Assembly (NCBI GenBank): GCA_965238155.1
Contig: OZ250175.1
Coordinates: forward strand, 682,001 to 746,000
Direction: 5' to 3'
From: BJGV01 sp964196335
GTDB lineage: Bacteria > Pseudomonadota > Gammaproteobacteria > Burkholderiales > Nitrosomonadaceae
DNA length: 64,000 bases
Below the pieces are notes generated by a model. That model made no database searches and was not told where the DNA came from. It saw nothing but the letters and a program-made list of their open reading frames with translations. Both the position numbers and the translations under genes were made by a program. Below, piece after piece: positions 26,491 to 36,051 of this stretch; positions within the stretch are counted from its first letter, which is position 1; each line of letters opens with the position of its first letter.

Positions 26491-28632
26491 ATGATAAAGC
26501 TACCTATCAGTTCTGTCTGGACGGGCGTACCTTTTCCTCGCGGAGCCAATTGGGATGGCGAGGGTGTCAACTTTGCTCTTTTTTCAGAGAATGCGGAACG
26601 AGTAGAACTCTGTTTATTTGATCCGAGCGGAAAGCATGAGGTTCAACGCATTGAGCTACGTGAGCAAACGGATTTGATTTGGCATTGTTATCTGCCTGAG
26701 GCCCGTCCCGGTCTGCTTTATGGTTACAGGGTGCATGGACCGGAAAACCCAGAGAGCGGTCATCGCTATAATCCAAAAAAACTACTGATTGAGCCATACG
26801 CCAAAGATATAGTCGGACAGCTACGCTGGAGTGATGCTCAATTTGGTTATCAAATTGAGCATCCTGATGAGGACTTGTCCCAGGAAAACGGGGATAACGC
26901 TTCTGATATGCCTAAATGTCGGGTCATTGATCCGGCTTTTGCTTGGGACAATGATAAATCACCGTGTGTGCCTTGGTCCGACATGGTTATATATGAACTT
27001 CACGTCCGGGGTTTTACCAAAAAACATCCTGACATTCAGCCATCTCTTCGCGGAACTTATGCGGGTCTCGCAACTGCACCAGTCATTGATCATCTTAAAT
27101 GTCTGGGGATAACTTCAGTAGAACTAATGCCGGTACACACTTTTATTGATGATCGTGATCTCATTTTACGTGGCTTGCATAATTATTGGGGGTACAACTC
27201 CATAGGTTTTTTCGCTCCCGATAATCGATACAGTGCAAGTGGCGAAGTGAATGAGTTCAAAACTATGGTCAAGACTTTTCACAGTCATGGTATCGAGGTC
27301 ATTCTCGACGTGGTATACAATCACACTGCCGAGGGTAACGAACTTGGGCCGACACTTTCTTTTCGAGGCATCGATAATTCTACCTATTATCGTTTGCTTA
27401 GTGATAATCCAAGATATTGCATGGACTATACAGGCTGCGGTAATACACTCAATCTGCAGCATCCGCGTGTACTCCAACTTATTATGGATTCACTACGTTA
27501 CTGGGTGTTAGAGATGCATGTGGATGGTTTTCGCTTTGATCTTGCCTCGGCCCTGGCACGTGAATTACACGAAGTGAACCGACTTGGCTCCTTTTTCGAT
27601 ATCCTGTTGCAAGACCCGGTTCTCTCTCAGGTCAAACTTATCGCTGAGCCATGGGACTTAGGGGAAGGCGGCTATCAGGTTGGAAATTTTCCTGCTGGCT
27701 GGGGGGAGTGGAATGATCAATATCGTGACACTATGCGTGCCTACTGGAAGGGAGACGGGGGACTGATTGGAGAATTTGCACGCCGTCTAACAGGGTCCAG
27801 CGATTTATACGATCACAGCGGCCGCAAGCCTTTTGCAAGTGTGAATTTTATTACTGCTCATGACGGCTTTACCTTGCAGGATCTGGTGAGCTACGACGAC
27901 AAACACAACGAGGCTAACGGTGAGAACAATTGTGACGGTAGTGATAACAATAACTCATGGAACTGTGGTGAAGAAGGGCCTACTGATGATGTAGATATCA
28001 ACATCCTGCGTGCTCGCCAGAAACGCAATCTGATGGCAAGTTTATTTTTTTCTCAGGGTGTGCCCATGTTGGTAGCAGGTGATGAAATGGGACGCACTCA
28101 AAAGGGCAATAATAACGCTTACTGTCAGGATAATGAGATTAGTTGGGTGAACTGGGATCTTTCCAAAGCCGATAAAGAGTTTCTGGGCTTTGTACAGCGT
28201 CTCATTGGTTTAAGGCGGTCGCATCGTGTGTTTCGCCGTAATAATTTCTTACAAGGTCGTGCGATTCGCGGTTCCGGGATCAAAGATATTCTCTGGCTTA
28301 AGCAAGACGGTACAGAAATGAATGATGAGGAGTGGGCTCATGATTTTGCACGTTGTCTGGGTGTATATCTGGGCGGTGAAGTAATGGAGGAGCGCGATCA
28401 GAGAGGCAATCCAATTTTTGACAATAATTTTCTATTGCTTTTTAACAGTCATCACGAGAGTATTGATTTCCAGCTTCCCAAATTAAATAAAGGTTGCCGC
28501 TGGCATAGTATCCTTGATTCTAGTTTAGCTTGTGGTCTGGAAATGGATGGCTATTTTCCAGGTGGCGATGCCTATATGATTGAAGGTCGTTCGTTTGCTC
28601 TCCTGGTTCAGCAGAGCCAAGAGGAACGTTAA
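26491..28632 (+). CDS. glgX: Glycogen debranching enzyme GlgX
   Basis: Isoamylase-type GH13 enzyme that removes alpha-1,6 branches from limit dextrin. N-terminal CBM48 domain (WDGEGVNFALFSENAERVELCLFD), barrel with YELHVRGFT, catalytic Asp in GFRFDLASAL, Glu in LIAEPWDLGEGGYQVGNFP, and FITAHDGFTL. The 713 residues are a full-length enzyme. ATG at 26491 follows AGGAGA; 56 bases separate it from glgC. Confidence 0.96.
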   Translation: MIKLPISSVWTGVPFPRGANWDGEGVNFALFSENAERVELCLFDPSGKHEVQRIELREQTDLIWHCYLPEARPGLLYGYRVHGPENPESGHRYNPKKLLIEPYAKDIVGQLRWSDAQFGYQIEHPDEDLSQENGDNASDMPKCRVIDPAFAWDNDKSPCVPWSDMVIYELHVRGFTKKHPDIQPSLRGTYAGLATAPVIDHLKCLGITSVELMPVHTFIDDRDLILRGLHNYWGYNSIGFFAPDNRYSASGEVNEFKTMVKTFHSHGIEVILDVVYNHTAEGNELGPTLSFRGIDNSTYYRLLSDNPRYCMDYTGCGNTLNLQHPRVLQLIMDSLRYWVLEMHVDGFRFDLASALARELHEVNRLGSFFDILLQDPVLSQVKLIAEPWDLGEGGYQVGNFPAGWGEWNDQYRDTMRAYWKGDGGLIGEFARRLTGSSDLYDHSGRKPFASVNFITAHDGFTLQDLVSYDDKHNEANGENNCDGSDNNNSWNCGEEGPTDDVDINILRARQKRNLMASLFFSQGVPMLVAGDEMGRTQKGNNNAYCQDNEISWVNWDLSKADKEFLGFVQRLIGLRRSHRVFRRNNFLQGRAIRGSGIKDILWLKQDGTEMNDEEWAHDFARCLGVYLGGEVMEERDQRGNPIFDNNFLLLFNSHHESIDFQLPKLNKGCRWHSILDSSLACGLEMDGYFPGGDAYMIEGRSFALLVQQSQEER

Positions 28633-28809
28633 CATGTCACTCTGTTCGGCAGAGAAATTCTCAAGAGTGCTTACGTTAATTTCTACTTGCAGGTGGCTAT
28701 CACATTGGTTAAGCCCCCGACGGGGCAAAAAGAATACCCGGGATAGTTGTAAGTACGGGAGAGATCTCAAAGTAGTTGGTGGCATGGCATCAGTTACTTG
28801 AAGGTATCA

Positions 28810-31077
28810 ATGAGTAATCCTCCTACACAAGATAAGTCTGAAGTGCTGGCAAAACTTGCAGATCGCTGTGGTATCGCATCAGAGTATGAAGATATCTGGG
28901 GAAAATGTCATACTACTTCAGACCATACACGACAGGCGTTACTTGCTGCCATGCATTTCTCTTCAAAGGTCAGTGCCGAAATATCTCTTAATGAGATCGA
29001 AGAACGTGAATGGCGTCGTTTACTGCCACCCGTAAAAGTTTTACGTGTAAATGAAGTTCCTAAAATAGTACTTTCTCTGCCAGCAGCATTTGCAGAGTTT
29101 CAACATCGTTGGATTCTAACGTCAGAGAAAAGTACGGTAACGACAGGAGAGTTTTTACCTGTCAAGCTATCAAAGCTTGATGGAAAGTGTCTGGATGGAG
29201 AGAATTTCCTTCGTGTTGAGCTATGTATACCCTTGATTGAGACAGCCGGATACTATTGCTTTGAAATAGAACAGCATGCAATTGAAACTGAGTTACAAGG
29301 AGCAATGATTTTAATCGTTGCACCAGAAAATTGTTACCAACCTCAGGCTGTGAGTGGTGAAAATCGGGTATGGGGACCAACCGTACAACTTTATGGGCTA
29401 CGTTCACGAAGGAACTGGGGCATTGGCGATTTCAGTGATTTATGTTCTCTTATAGACTTTACTGCTGATGTTGGTGGTGGAATAGTTGGAGTAAGTCCTC
29501 TTCATGCGTTATTTCCGGATGATCCTGAGCGGATTAGCCCCTACAGCCCGTCTAACCATTGTTTCTTAAATACTCTCTATATTGATGTGGAAGCCGTACC
29601 TGAATTTGTGGAATGTGAGGCAGCGCGTAATCTTGTTGCTTCAGATAGTTTTCAGACCCTGCTACAACGTTTACGGGCAAGCGAAAAAGTTAATTACAAA
29701 GATATATCTGCAGCAAAGCGCTCGGTCTTATCGTTGCTTTACCAACACTTTCGTGAGCACCATATTGTAAATAAAACTGAGAGGGCACGTGCTTTTGAAT
29801 TTTTCCGTGACGAGGGTGGTGAAGCTCTTGAGTTTCATGCGCGTTTTGAAGCCCTGCAGGAGCATTTCCGACGAGAAAATCCAGCTATCTGGGGTTGGCC
29901 GGTTTGGCCGGCACAATATCATCAGCCAAAATCACAAGCAGTGGAGGAGTTTGCTGTCGAACATAAAGTTTCAGTGGAGTTTTTTGTTTGGATGCAGTGG
30001 TTGGCAGACGAGCAGCTTGCTAAAGTGGGCAAGCAATCTTTGCGTCGTGGTCTGGGGGTAGGTCTATATCAGGACCTAGCGGTAGGTGCTAGTTCAGATG
30101 GATCAGAAGCGTGGGTCTGGCAGGATATTCTGGCTTCTGGTGCTTATACTGGGGCGCCACCAGATGAGATAAATTTTCTCGGACAGGATTGGGGATTGCC
30201 GCCATTTGTGCCGCATCGTTTAAGGGAACTAGCCTATATGCCCTTCATAGAAGTATTACGTGCAAATATGCGCCATTGTGGTGCGTTGCGTATTGATCAC
30301 GTAATGGCACTTACTCGTATGTTCTGGGTGCCGGCCGGCTTGAGTACAAAGCTAGGCACTTATATTTCTTATCCACTGGAAGAAATGCTTGGTATTGTTG
30401 CTCTTGAAAGCCAGCGGAATCATTGTCTAGTAATTGGCGAAGATTTGGGCACTGTACCAGAAAATTTTCGGCCCCGTCTTGCAGCAACCGGAATTTTTTC
30501 CTATCGACCTTTTCTGTATGAGCTTACAGACAGGGGTGTTTTCAAATCGCCTGACGATTATCCGCGCCAGGCTTTAGTAGCTGTAAGTACGCACGATCTG
30601 CCAACTTTGAGGGGTTTCTGGAAAGGTAGTGACCTTGATGCTCGTGCTGCGCTGCAACTTTTTCCTTCGGAGGAGTGGTACAGTAAACTTGTTGTTAAGC
30701 GCGCACAGGATCGTGCACAGATGCTTATAGCTTTGGAGCAAGAGGCCTTGCTACCAAAGAACGTAAATATTGATCCGGCTTCCGTCCCTGAAATTACAAC
30801 CCCCCTTGTAATTGCAATTCATGCTTATCTGGCGAGGACTAAAGCAAAGATTATGATAGTCCAGCCGGAAGATATTTTTGGTGTTATCGAGCAGGCGAAT
30901 CTTCCCGGTAGTCAAGATGACCAGTATCCAAACTGGCAACGACGAATACCTTTAGATCTTGAGGATTGGCGGAATGATGGTCGTTTTACTGTCGTAGAAG
31001 AAGTGTTACTTCGCGAGCGAGGCAGTGCGGTAACTCTCAAAGAAGAGGGGCAGTCACTATATCCCGTCAAGCAATAA
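28810..31077 (+). CDS. malQ: 4-alpha-glucanotransferase (amylomaltase), long form
   Basis: GH77 disproportionating enzyme that rearranges malto-oligosaccharides. An N-terminal extension of roughly 200 residues (typical of long MalQ) precedes the barrel: VQLYGLRSRRNWGIGDFSDL, FPDDPERISPYSPSNH, nucleophile Asp in LRIDHVMALTRMFWVP, Glu in VIGEDLGTVP, and STHDLPTLRGFW. I chose ATG at 28810, preceded by AAGG at 28801-28804; an in-frame TTG at 28798 lacks a good ribosome site. Its TAA overlaps the apparent treY start. The 177 bases after glgX hold nothing I recognise. Confidence 0.95.
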   Translation: MSNPPTQDKSEVLAKLADRCGIASEYEDIWGKCHTTSDHTRQALLAAMHFSSKVSAEISLNEIEEREWRRLLPPVKVLRVNEVPKIVLSLPAAFAEFQHRWILTSEKSTVTTGEFLPVKLSKLDGKCLDGENFLRVELCIPLIETAGYYCFEIEQHAIETELQGAMILIVAPENCYQPQAVSGENRVWGPTVQLYGLRSRRNWGIGDFSDLCSLIDFTADVGGGIVGVSPLHALFPDDPERISPYSPSNHCFLNTLYIDVEAVPEFVECEAARNLVASDSFQTLLQRLRASEKVNYKDISAAKRSVLSLLYQHFREHHIVNKTERARAFEFFRDEGGEALEFHARFEALQEHFRRENPAIWGWPVWPAQYHQPKSQAVEEFAVEHKVSVEFFVWMQWLADEQLAKVGKQSLRRGLGVGLYQDLAVGASSDGSEAWVWQDILASGAYTGAPPDEINFLGQDWGLPPFVPHRLRELAYMPFIEVLRANMRHCGALRIDHVMALTRMFWVPAGLSTKLGTYISYPLEEMLGIVALESQRNHCLVIGEDLGTVPENFRPRLAATGIFSYRPFLYELTDRGVFKSPDDYPRQALVAVSTHDLPTLRGFWKGSDLDARAALQLFPSEEWYSKLVVKRAQDRAQMLIALEQEALLPKNVNIDPASVPEITTPLVIAIHAYLARTKAKIMIVQPEDIFGVIEQANLPGSQDDQYPNWQRRIPLDLEDWRNDGRFTVVEEVLLRERGSAVTLKEEGQSLYPVKQ

Positions 31078-33950
31078 TACCACGTGCAACCTACCGGCTT
31101 CAGTTTAACAGTGAGTTTACTTTCGTACAGGCCAAGGCAGTAGCGAGCTATCTTGCTGAGTTGGGGGTGAGTCACTGCTACGCATCATCCTATCTCAAGG
31201 CCAGACCGGGCAGTACTCACGGCTATGATATCGTTTCCTATGATTCTCTGAATCCAGAAATTGGCACGCAACAGGAATATGACGATTTCGTCGCTATGCT
31301 CAAGACACATGGCCTCGGCCAGATCCTCGATGTAGTCCCTAACCATATGGGTGTCATGGGTGCTGATAATGTATGGTGGCTGGATGTGCTTGAGAATGGT
31401 CCGGCCTCGGTCTGGAGTTCATTTTTTGACATTGACTGGGAGCCGCTTAATCCTAATCTTAAGGGCAAGTTGCTATTACCTTTATTGGATGATCACTACG
31501 GTACTGTGCTCAATAGCGGCGTGCTTCACCTGAACTTCGACAAAGTAAATGGCGAATTTAGTCTGCGCTACCATGAACACAGGCTACCTGTGGACCCAGC
31601 TACCTATCCATATATCGTTGGTCTCCACATGGAGCGTCTAGAGGCTGCTCTCGGGGAAAATCACAAAGATTACGTTGATCTACAGACCCTGATCACAGCC
31701 CTTGGGCGCCTACCGGCACGTGTTGAAAAGTCTTCAGAACGCATAGCTGAGCGCCAGCGCACGAAGGATATACATAAACGCCATCTGGCTATCCTAAGTG
31801 AGGCCCACGTCGATATTTCAAACCATATTACAGATAATCTGGCGGAATTCAACGGTCGCCACGGTGATGAGTCCAGTTTCAGTCTGCTGCACGAACTGAT
31901 TCAACTTCAAGGCTACCGCCTCACTTATTGGCGGGTTGTGCTGGATGAAATCAACTACCGGCGTTTTTTCGATATCAATGATCTTGCGGCTCTGCGTATA
32001 GAAAAGCCCGAAGTGTTCGAGGCCACACATCGTTTCGTTCTAGATCTCGTGGCTCAGGGCAAAGTCGAAGGGCTTCGTATTGACCACCCGGATGGACTTT
32101 ATGATCCAAAACAATATTTTCATCGACTGCAACAGGTTATTGGCGGCAAGCTCTTTGCACCGGGTGAGCGGTTGCCACTTTATCTGGTAATCGAAAAAAT
32201 CCTTGCCGACCACGAGCGTTTACCAGACAGTTGGCCGGTACATGGAGATACCGGCTATCGTTTCGCAAATTTGGTGAATAATTTATTTGTAGATAGTGCT
32301 ACAGAGCGACACATGACAAGCATTTACCACGATTTTACCAACGTGGATACCGACTTCGGCACACTTGCATATGAGGCAAAGAAATTTATCATGCACAAGT
32401 CATTAGCAAGCGAGATAAATGCTCTTGCCAGACACCTTGCAGGAATTGCTGTTGATAGCCGTGATACCTGTGGTTTCACCCATAACGGGTTGCGCGATGC
32501 ATTGGTGGAAGTGATAGCTTGCTTCCCCGTCTATCGTAGTTACATCGCCTACGGGCAATTATCTGTTGATGATCGTCAGCATATTGCATGGGCTGTAGCG
32601 GTAGCAAAGAAACGCAGCCTGATCGCCGACTCTGGCATCTTTGATTTTCTCCAGGCTGTGTTGACTACTGACATTGCTCATGGCCGCAGTTCTTCCTTTC
32701 GTGAGCGGGTGCAGGGTTTTGCTATGAAATTTCAGCAAGTTTCTGCTCCGGTGATGGCCAAGGGTGTTGAAGATACGGCTTTCTATCGCTATTATCGTCT
32801 GGTTTCGCTTAACGATGTTGGTGGAGATCCATGCCAATTTGGTATTTCCGTAGCAGCTTTTCATGCAGCTACGTGTGCCAGAGCTTCCCGCTGGCCTCAC
32901 AGCCTACTAGCCACATCCACTCATGACAGTAAGCGCTCGGAAGATGTGCGGGCTCGGCTCAATATACTCTCTGAGATACCAGTTACATGGAAGCAGATTC
33001 TCAAACGTTGGGACCGACTGAATCGTGGTCGTAAGCATGTTATCAATGAGATTGAGGCGCCCTCCCGTAATGACGAGTACTTGCTGTATCAAACCCTCGT
33101 TGGTACTTGGCCGTTAACCGTGCAAGATGAGGCGGCGCTTGCCGATTATCGGACGCGCATTGAGACCTATATGATCAAGGCTATAAGAGAGGGAAAAGAG
33201 TACAGTAGTTGGGTCAACGTGAATGCCGACTATGAGGATGCAACGAGATTATTTATCCAGTCTCTGCTGGCACCTGGCGAGAACAATCTATTTTTGGCTG
33301 ACTTTATATCCTTTGTGCAACCCATCTCCTACCGTGGCCTTCTTAACAGTCTTGCTCAGATTCTAATAAAGCTTGTTGCACCCGGTGTACCAGATATCTA
33401 TCAGGGCTGTGATCTGTGGCAGTTCAATCTGGTTGACCCGGATAACCGCCGCCAGATAGATTTTGTTCACAGACACAAGCTGCTTGCAGAAGTAAAATCG
33501 CTTGTTGACGCTCCACCTGAACAGTGGCCGTTGCGCTTACAGTCGATGGTATTGGACATGGCAGATGGCCGCATCAAACTCTATACCCTCTGGCAAAGCC
33601 TTTCCTTACGTAAACGTTGGCCTGAAGTTTTTAGGGATGGAGAATATCTACCGCTTACCGTGTGTGGTGAGCATGCTGCTAATGTATTTGCGTTTGCCCG
33701 TATTTGCGGGAGTCGTTTTATTATTACTCTCGTACCGCGCTTAACTACTCACTTACCAGAAGAACAAGGTACTTTGCCTATAGGGATGAAGGTATGGGGT
33801 GATACGGTACTGAAATTAACAGGCGAATTGGTTGATCTGGAATGGAACAATGTATTTACTGGCGAGACCTACAAGGCACATAACAAAATAGAGTTAGGGC
33901 GGCTACTTACACATTTTCCGATATGTTTAATAGTTGCTGAGGGTGTATAA
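31074..33950 (+). CDS. treY: Malto-oligosyltrehalose synthase, apparent ATA start
   Basis: GH13 enzyme that turns the reducing end of maltodextrin into a trehalose unit. Catalytic Asp in GLRIDHPDGLYDP, Glu in LVIEKIL, and STHDSKRSEDVRARL are all present. The essential first barrel strand IPRATYRLQFNSEF lies upstream of the first usual start (TTG at 31161). In that frame the only start-like codons at the right place are ATA at 31074 and ATA at 31077. The first overlaps the malQ TAA as ATAA. No close Shine-Dalgarno is visible (GAGGGG is over 20 bases away). With this start it has about 958 residues. The partner hydrolase treZ is not in the window. Confidence 0.88.
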   Translation: MIPRATYRLQFNSEFTFVQAKAVASYLAELGVSHCYASSYLKARPGSTHGYDIVSYDSLNPEIGTQQEYDDFVAMLKTHGLGQILDVVPNHMGVMGADNVWWLDVLENGPASVWSSFFDIDWEPLNPNLKGKLLLPLLDDHYGTVLNSGVLHLNFDKVNGEFSLRYHEHRLPVDPATYPYIVGLHMERLEAALGENHKDYVDLQTLITALGRLPARVEKSSERIAERQRTKDIHKRHLAILSEAHVDISNHITDNLAEFNGRHGDESSFSLLHELIQLQGYRLTYWRVVLDEINYRRFFDINDLAALRIEKPEVFEATHRFVLDLVAQGKVEGLRIDHPDGLYDPKQYFHRLQQVIGGKLFAPGERLPLYLVIEKILADHERLPDSWPVHGDTGYRFANLVNNLFVDSATERHMTSIYHDFTNVDTDFGTLAYEAKKFIMHKSLASEINALARHLAGIAVDSRDTCGFTHNGLRDALVEVIACFPVYRSYIAYGQLSVDDRQHIAWAVAVAKKRSLIADSGIFDFLQAVLTTDIAHGRSSSFRERVQGFAMKFQQVSAPVMAKGVEDTAFYRYYRLVSLNDVGGDPCQFGISVAAFHAATCARASRWPHSLLATSTHDSKRSEDVRARLNILSEIPVTWKQILKRWDRLNRGRKHVINEIEAPSRNDEYLLYQTLVGTWPLTVQDEAALADYRTRIETYMIKAIREGKEYSSWVNVNADYEDATRLFIQSLLAPGENNLFLADFISFVQPISYRGLLNSLAQILIKLVAPGVPDIYQGCDLWQFNLVDPDNRRQIDFVHRHKLLAEVKSLVDAPPEQWPLRLQSMVLDMADGRIKLYTLWQSLSLRKRWPEVFRDGEYLPLTVCGEHAANVFAFARICGSRFIITLVPRLTTHLPEEQGTLPIGMKVWGDTVLKLTGELVDLEWNNVFTGETYKAHNKIELGRLLTHFPICLIVAEGV

Positions 33951-33982
33951 AATTGAGTTAAACAGTAATAATAAATAATCTT

Positions 33983-34069
33983 TGGTGCCGGGAGGGGGAA
34001 TCGAACCCCCATGATGTCACCATCGCGGGATTTTGAGTCCCGTGCGTCTACCAATTCCGCCATCCCGGC
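33983..34069 (-). tRNA. tRNA-Leu (anticodon CAA)
   Basis: An 87-base class II tRNA with long variable arm on the minus strand: acceptor GCCGGGA/TCCCGGC, anticodon stem CGGGA/TCCCG around loop CTCAAAA, giving anticodon CAA, and encoded CCA (33983-33985). It lies just downstream of treY and is convergent with it. Confidence 0.97.
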
Positions 34070-34525
34070 AAATTTTATCTCACCAGATTAGAAACTTGAA
34101 AGATTAACTCTTATAAGTAAATTTAGGCTTATAAATAGTCTGAGAGACTATGATTAATTGTAACTCAGACTATGGTATGAATGTTGGGTTCAACTTGAAT
34201 TAGTTTTGAATGAATTTGTATGAGAGAATTTGCATTTTAAATATCAAAAAGTATTTTTATTTACGGCCATTTTTCTTAGGAGCCAAAATAAGTTTGAGTG
34301 AAGCTATTTAAATGACACGAAATTTGTCAGGCAAATTTACATTTTAGGGATGGTATATTCTAAAGATATTGATACTATATGATAATTCGTTAGGGCATAA
34401 AAATTGCAAGGGATGATTCAGGACGGCAGGAAGGTTAATTTTTACGATGTAACCAAAAATTGGGTTTTCATTTTCAATTAATCTTCATATAAAATTCATT
34501 AACGATTATAGTGATCTGATTCAAA
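34070..34525. other. Intergenic stretch with no recognised gene
   Basis: About 455 AT-rich bases between tRNA-Leu and a small unknown gene. It must hold the tRNA promoter on the minus strand. I see no further gene, repeat or strong hairpin. Confidence 0.5.
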
Positions 34526-34825
34526 ATGAATAAAATTAATATAGACGAGGCTAGGATCCTTCTTGACTGCAAGCACTTAGTTGCTAACTTAAAAGATATT
34601 AAAGAAGCAATCAGTAAATTGCATGAAGAGCCTGATGAATCATTGTTGGAGTTTTATCTCCAGGTTTTTAGTGATCTGGAGTCACTTAAAGATATATGTA
34701 TAGAAAGTGCGGTTAAAGTTTCAGAAAAGGCAAGTTGGTGGAACCAAAAAATTGTTCATAGCCTAATTCAGGATATTACGCATCATTTTTCCCATGTAGA
34801 ACAGAATCTAAACATTCTGCAATAA
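34526..34825 (+). CDS. Small hypothetical protein, helical
   Basis: I do not recognise this 99-residue protein. It is acidic and leucine-rich, with no signal peptide or TM segment, and its heptad-like pattern (ILLDCKHLVANLKDIKEAISKL) suggests a mainly helical or coiled-coil fold. ATG at 34526 has no strong Shine-Dalgarno. It lies alone upstream of queA, 173 bases away, on the same strand. Coding status rests on length and regular amino acid use only. Confidence 0.6.
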   Translation: MNKINIDEARILLDCKHLVANLKDIKEAISKLHEEPDESLLEFYLQVFSDLESLKDICIESAVKVSEKASWWNQKIVHSLIQDITHHFSHVEQNLNILQ

Positions 34826-34998
34826 AATCTAAATAAACTGCAACTCAGTTCTGAAATGATGTGATCACGAATATATAATTGGTTTTTTTGTAGGAGTTCG
34901 GTGTACCTCCCTACTTTCTGTAGTGTATTAAGAAGGTGGCGTAATAAAAATTTCAGTATGACCAAATCTTTGGCTGTACTCCGGCTAGGATCTATCAG

Positions 34999-36051
34999 AT
35001 GAAAATCCAGGATTTTAACTTTTCTCTACCGCCAGAGCTAATTGCACAGTTCCCAATTACACAACGTGCAGGTAGTCGAATGCTATGTTTGGATGGTAAG
35101 AAAGGAGTTCTGCAAGATGCAATGTTTGTTGATCTTCCTAAGTATATGCAGCCTGGTGATGTAATAGTATTAAATGACACACGTGTGATTAAGGCACGCT
35201 TGTTTGGTGTGAAAGAAAGTGGCGGCAAATTAGAAATTATGGTGGAACGTATTTTGGACGAGCATTGTGTGCTTGCAATGATACGTGCAAGTCACCCCCC
35301 CAGGTCTGGTTCCAAACTAAAACTTTCCGGGGTGATCCCGGTAACGGTATTAGGGCGAGAGCATGATTTTTACACCTTACGTTTTGATCACAAAAGTACT
35401 GTAATTGAGTTGCTTGATCGTTACGGTAATTTACCATTACCACCTTATATCCCACGGGAAGTAACGCAGGAGGATGAAGTACGTTATCAGACTATTTATG
35501 CGAGGGAGAAAGGCGCAGTTGCAGCACCGACTGCCGGGTTACATTTTGATGAGGCTATGTTATTAAAGTTACGTGAGATGGGAATAGTAATTGCGTATGT
35601 AACATTACATGTGGGTGCGGGTACATTTCAACCGGTAAAAGTTGAAAATATTATTGATCATAAAATGCATAGAGAGATTTATCATGTTCCGGAAAAAACA
35701 GTTGAGGCTATCCGATTAGCAAAATATTCAGGTGGACGTGTGCTTGCAGTCGGCACAACATCACTACGGGCATTAGAAGCTGCAGCCAAGGTTGGCAATG
35801 GTAAATTAATACCCTGCTATGGTAATACAGATATTTTCATTACACCCGGATATCACTTACATGTAGTCGATAGATTACTGACAAATTTTCATTTACCTTG
35901 TTCAACCCTAATGATGCTGGTGTCCGCATTTGGTGGTTCAGAAAATATTTGTCACGCATATCAGCATGCGATAGACAAGAGCTATCGATTTCTTAGTTAT
36001 GGTGACGCTATGTTAATAAAAAACAAATATGAAATTCCAGGTACATTTTAG
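34999..36051 (+). CDS. queA: S-adenosylmethionine:tRNA ribosyltransferase-isomerase
   Basis: Adds the epoxycyclopentane ring in queuosine synthesis on tRNA. The 350 residues begin MKIQDFNFSLPPELIAQFP, with VLNDTRVIKARLFG (about residues 57-70), GAVAAPTAGLHFD, HVGAGTFQPV, and the C-terminal NFHLPCSTLMMLVSAF, all typical. The last 23 bases overlap the start of tgt, the next enzyme-coding gene of the pathway. Confidence 0.97.
   Translation: MKIQDFNFSLPPELIAQFPITQRAGSRMLCLDGKKGVLQDAMFVDLPKYMQPGDVIVLNDTRVIKARLFGVKESGGKLEIMVERILDEHCVLAMIRASHPPRSGSKLKLSGVIPVTVLGREHDFYTLRFDHKSTVIELLDRYGNLPLPPYIPREVTQEDEVRYQTIYAREKGAVAAPTAGLHFDEAMLLKLREMGIVIAYVTLHVGAGTFQPVKVENIIDHKMHREIYHVPEKTVEAIRLAKYSGGRVLAVGTTSLRALEAAAKVGNGKLIPCYGNTDIFITPGYHLHVVDRLLTNFHLPCSTLMMLVSAFGGSENICHAYQHAIDKSYRFLSYGDAMLIKNKYEIPGTF

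Noticed and set aside
28633..28797. Possible remnant of treZ or another gene between glgX and malQ
   Set aside because: Translations in all frames show no motif of TreZ or other carbohydrate enzymes.
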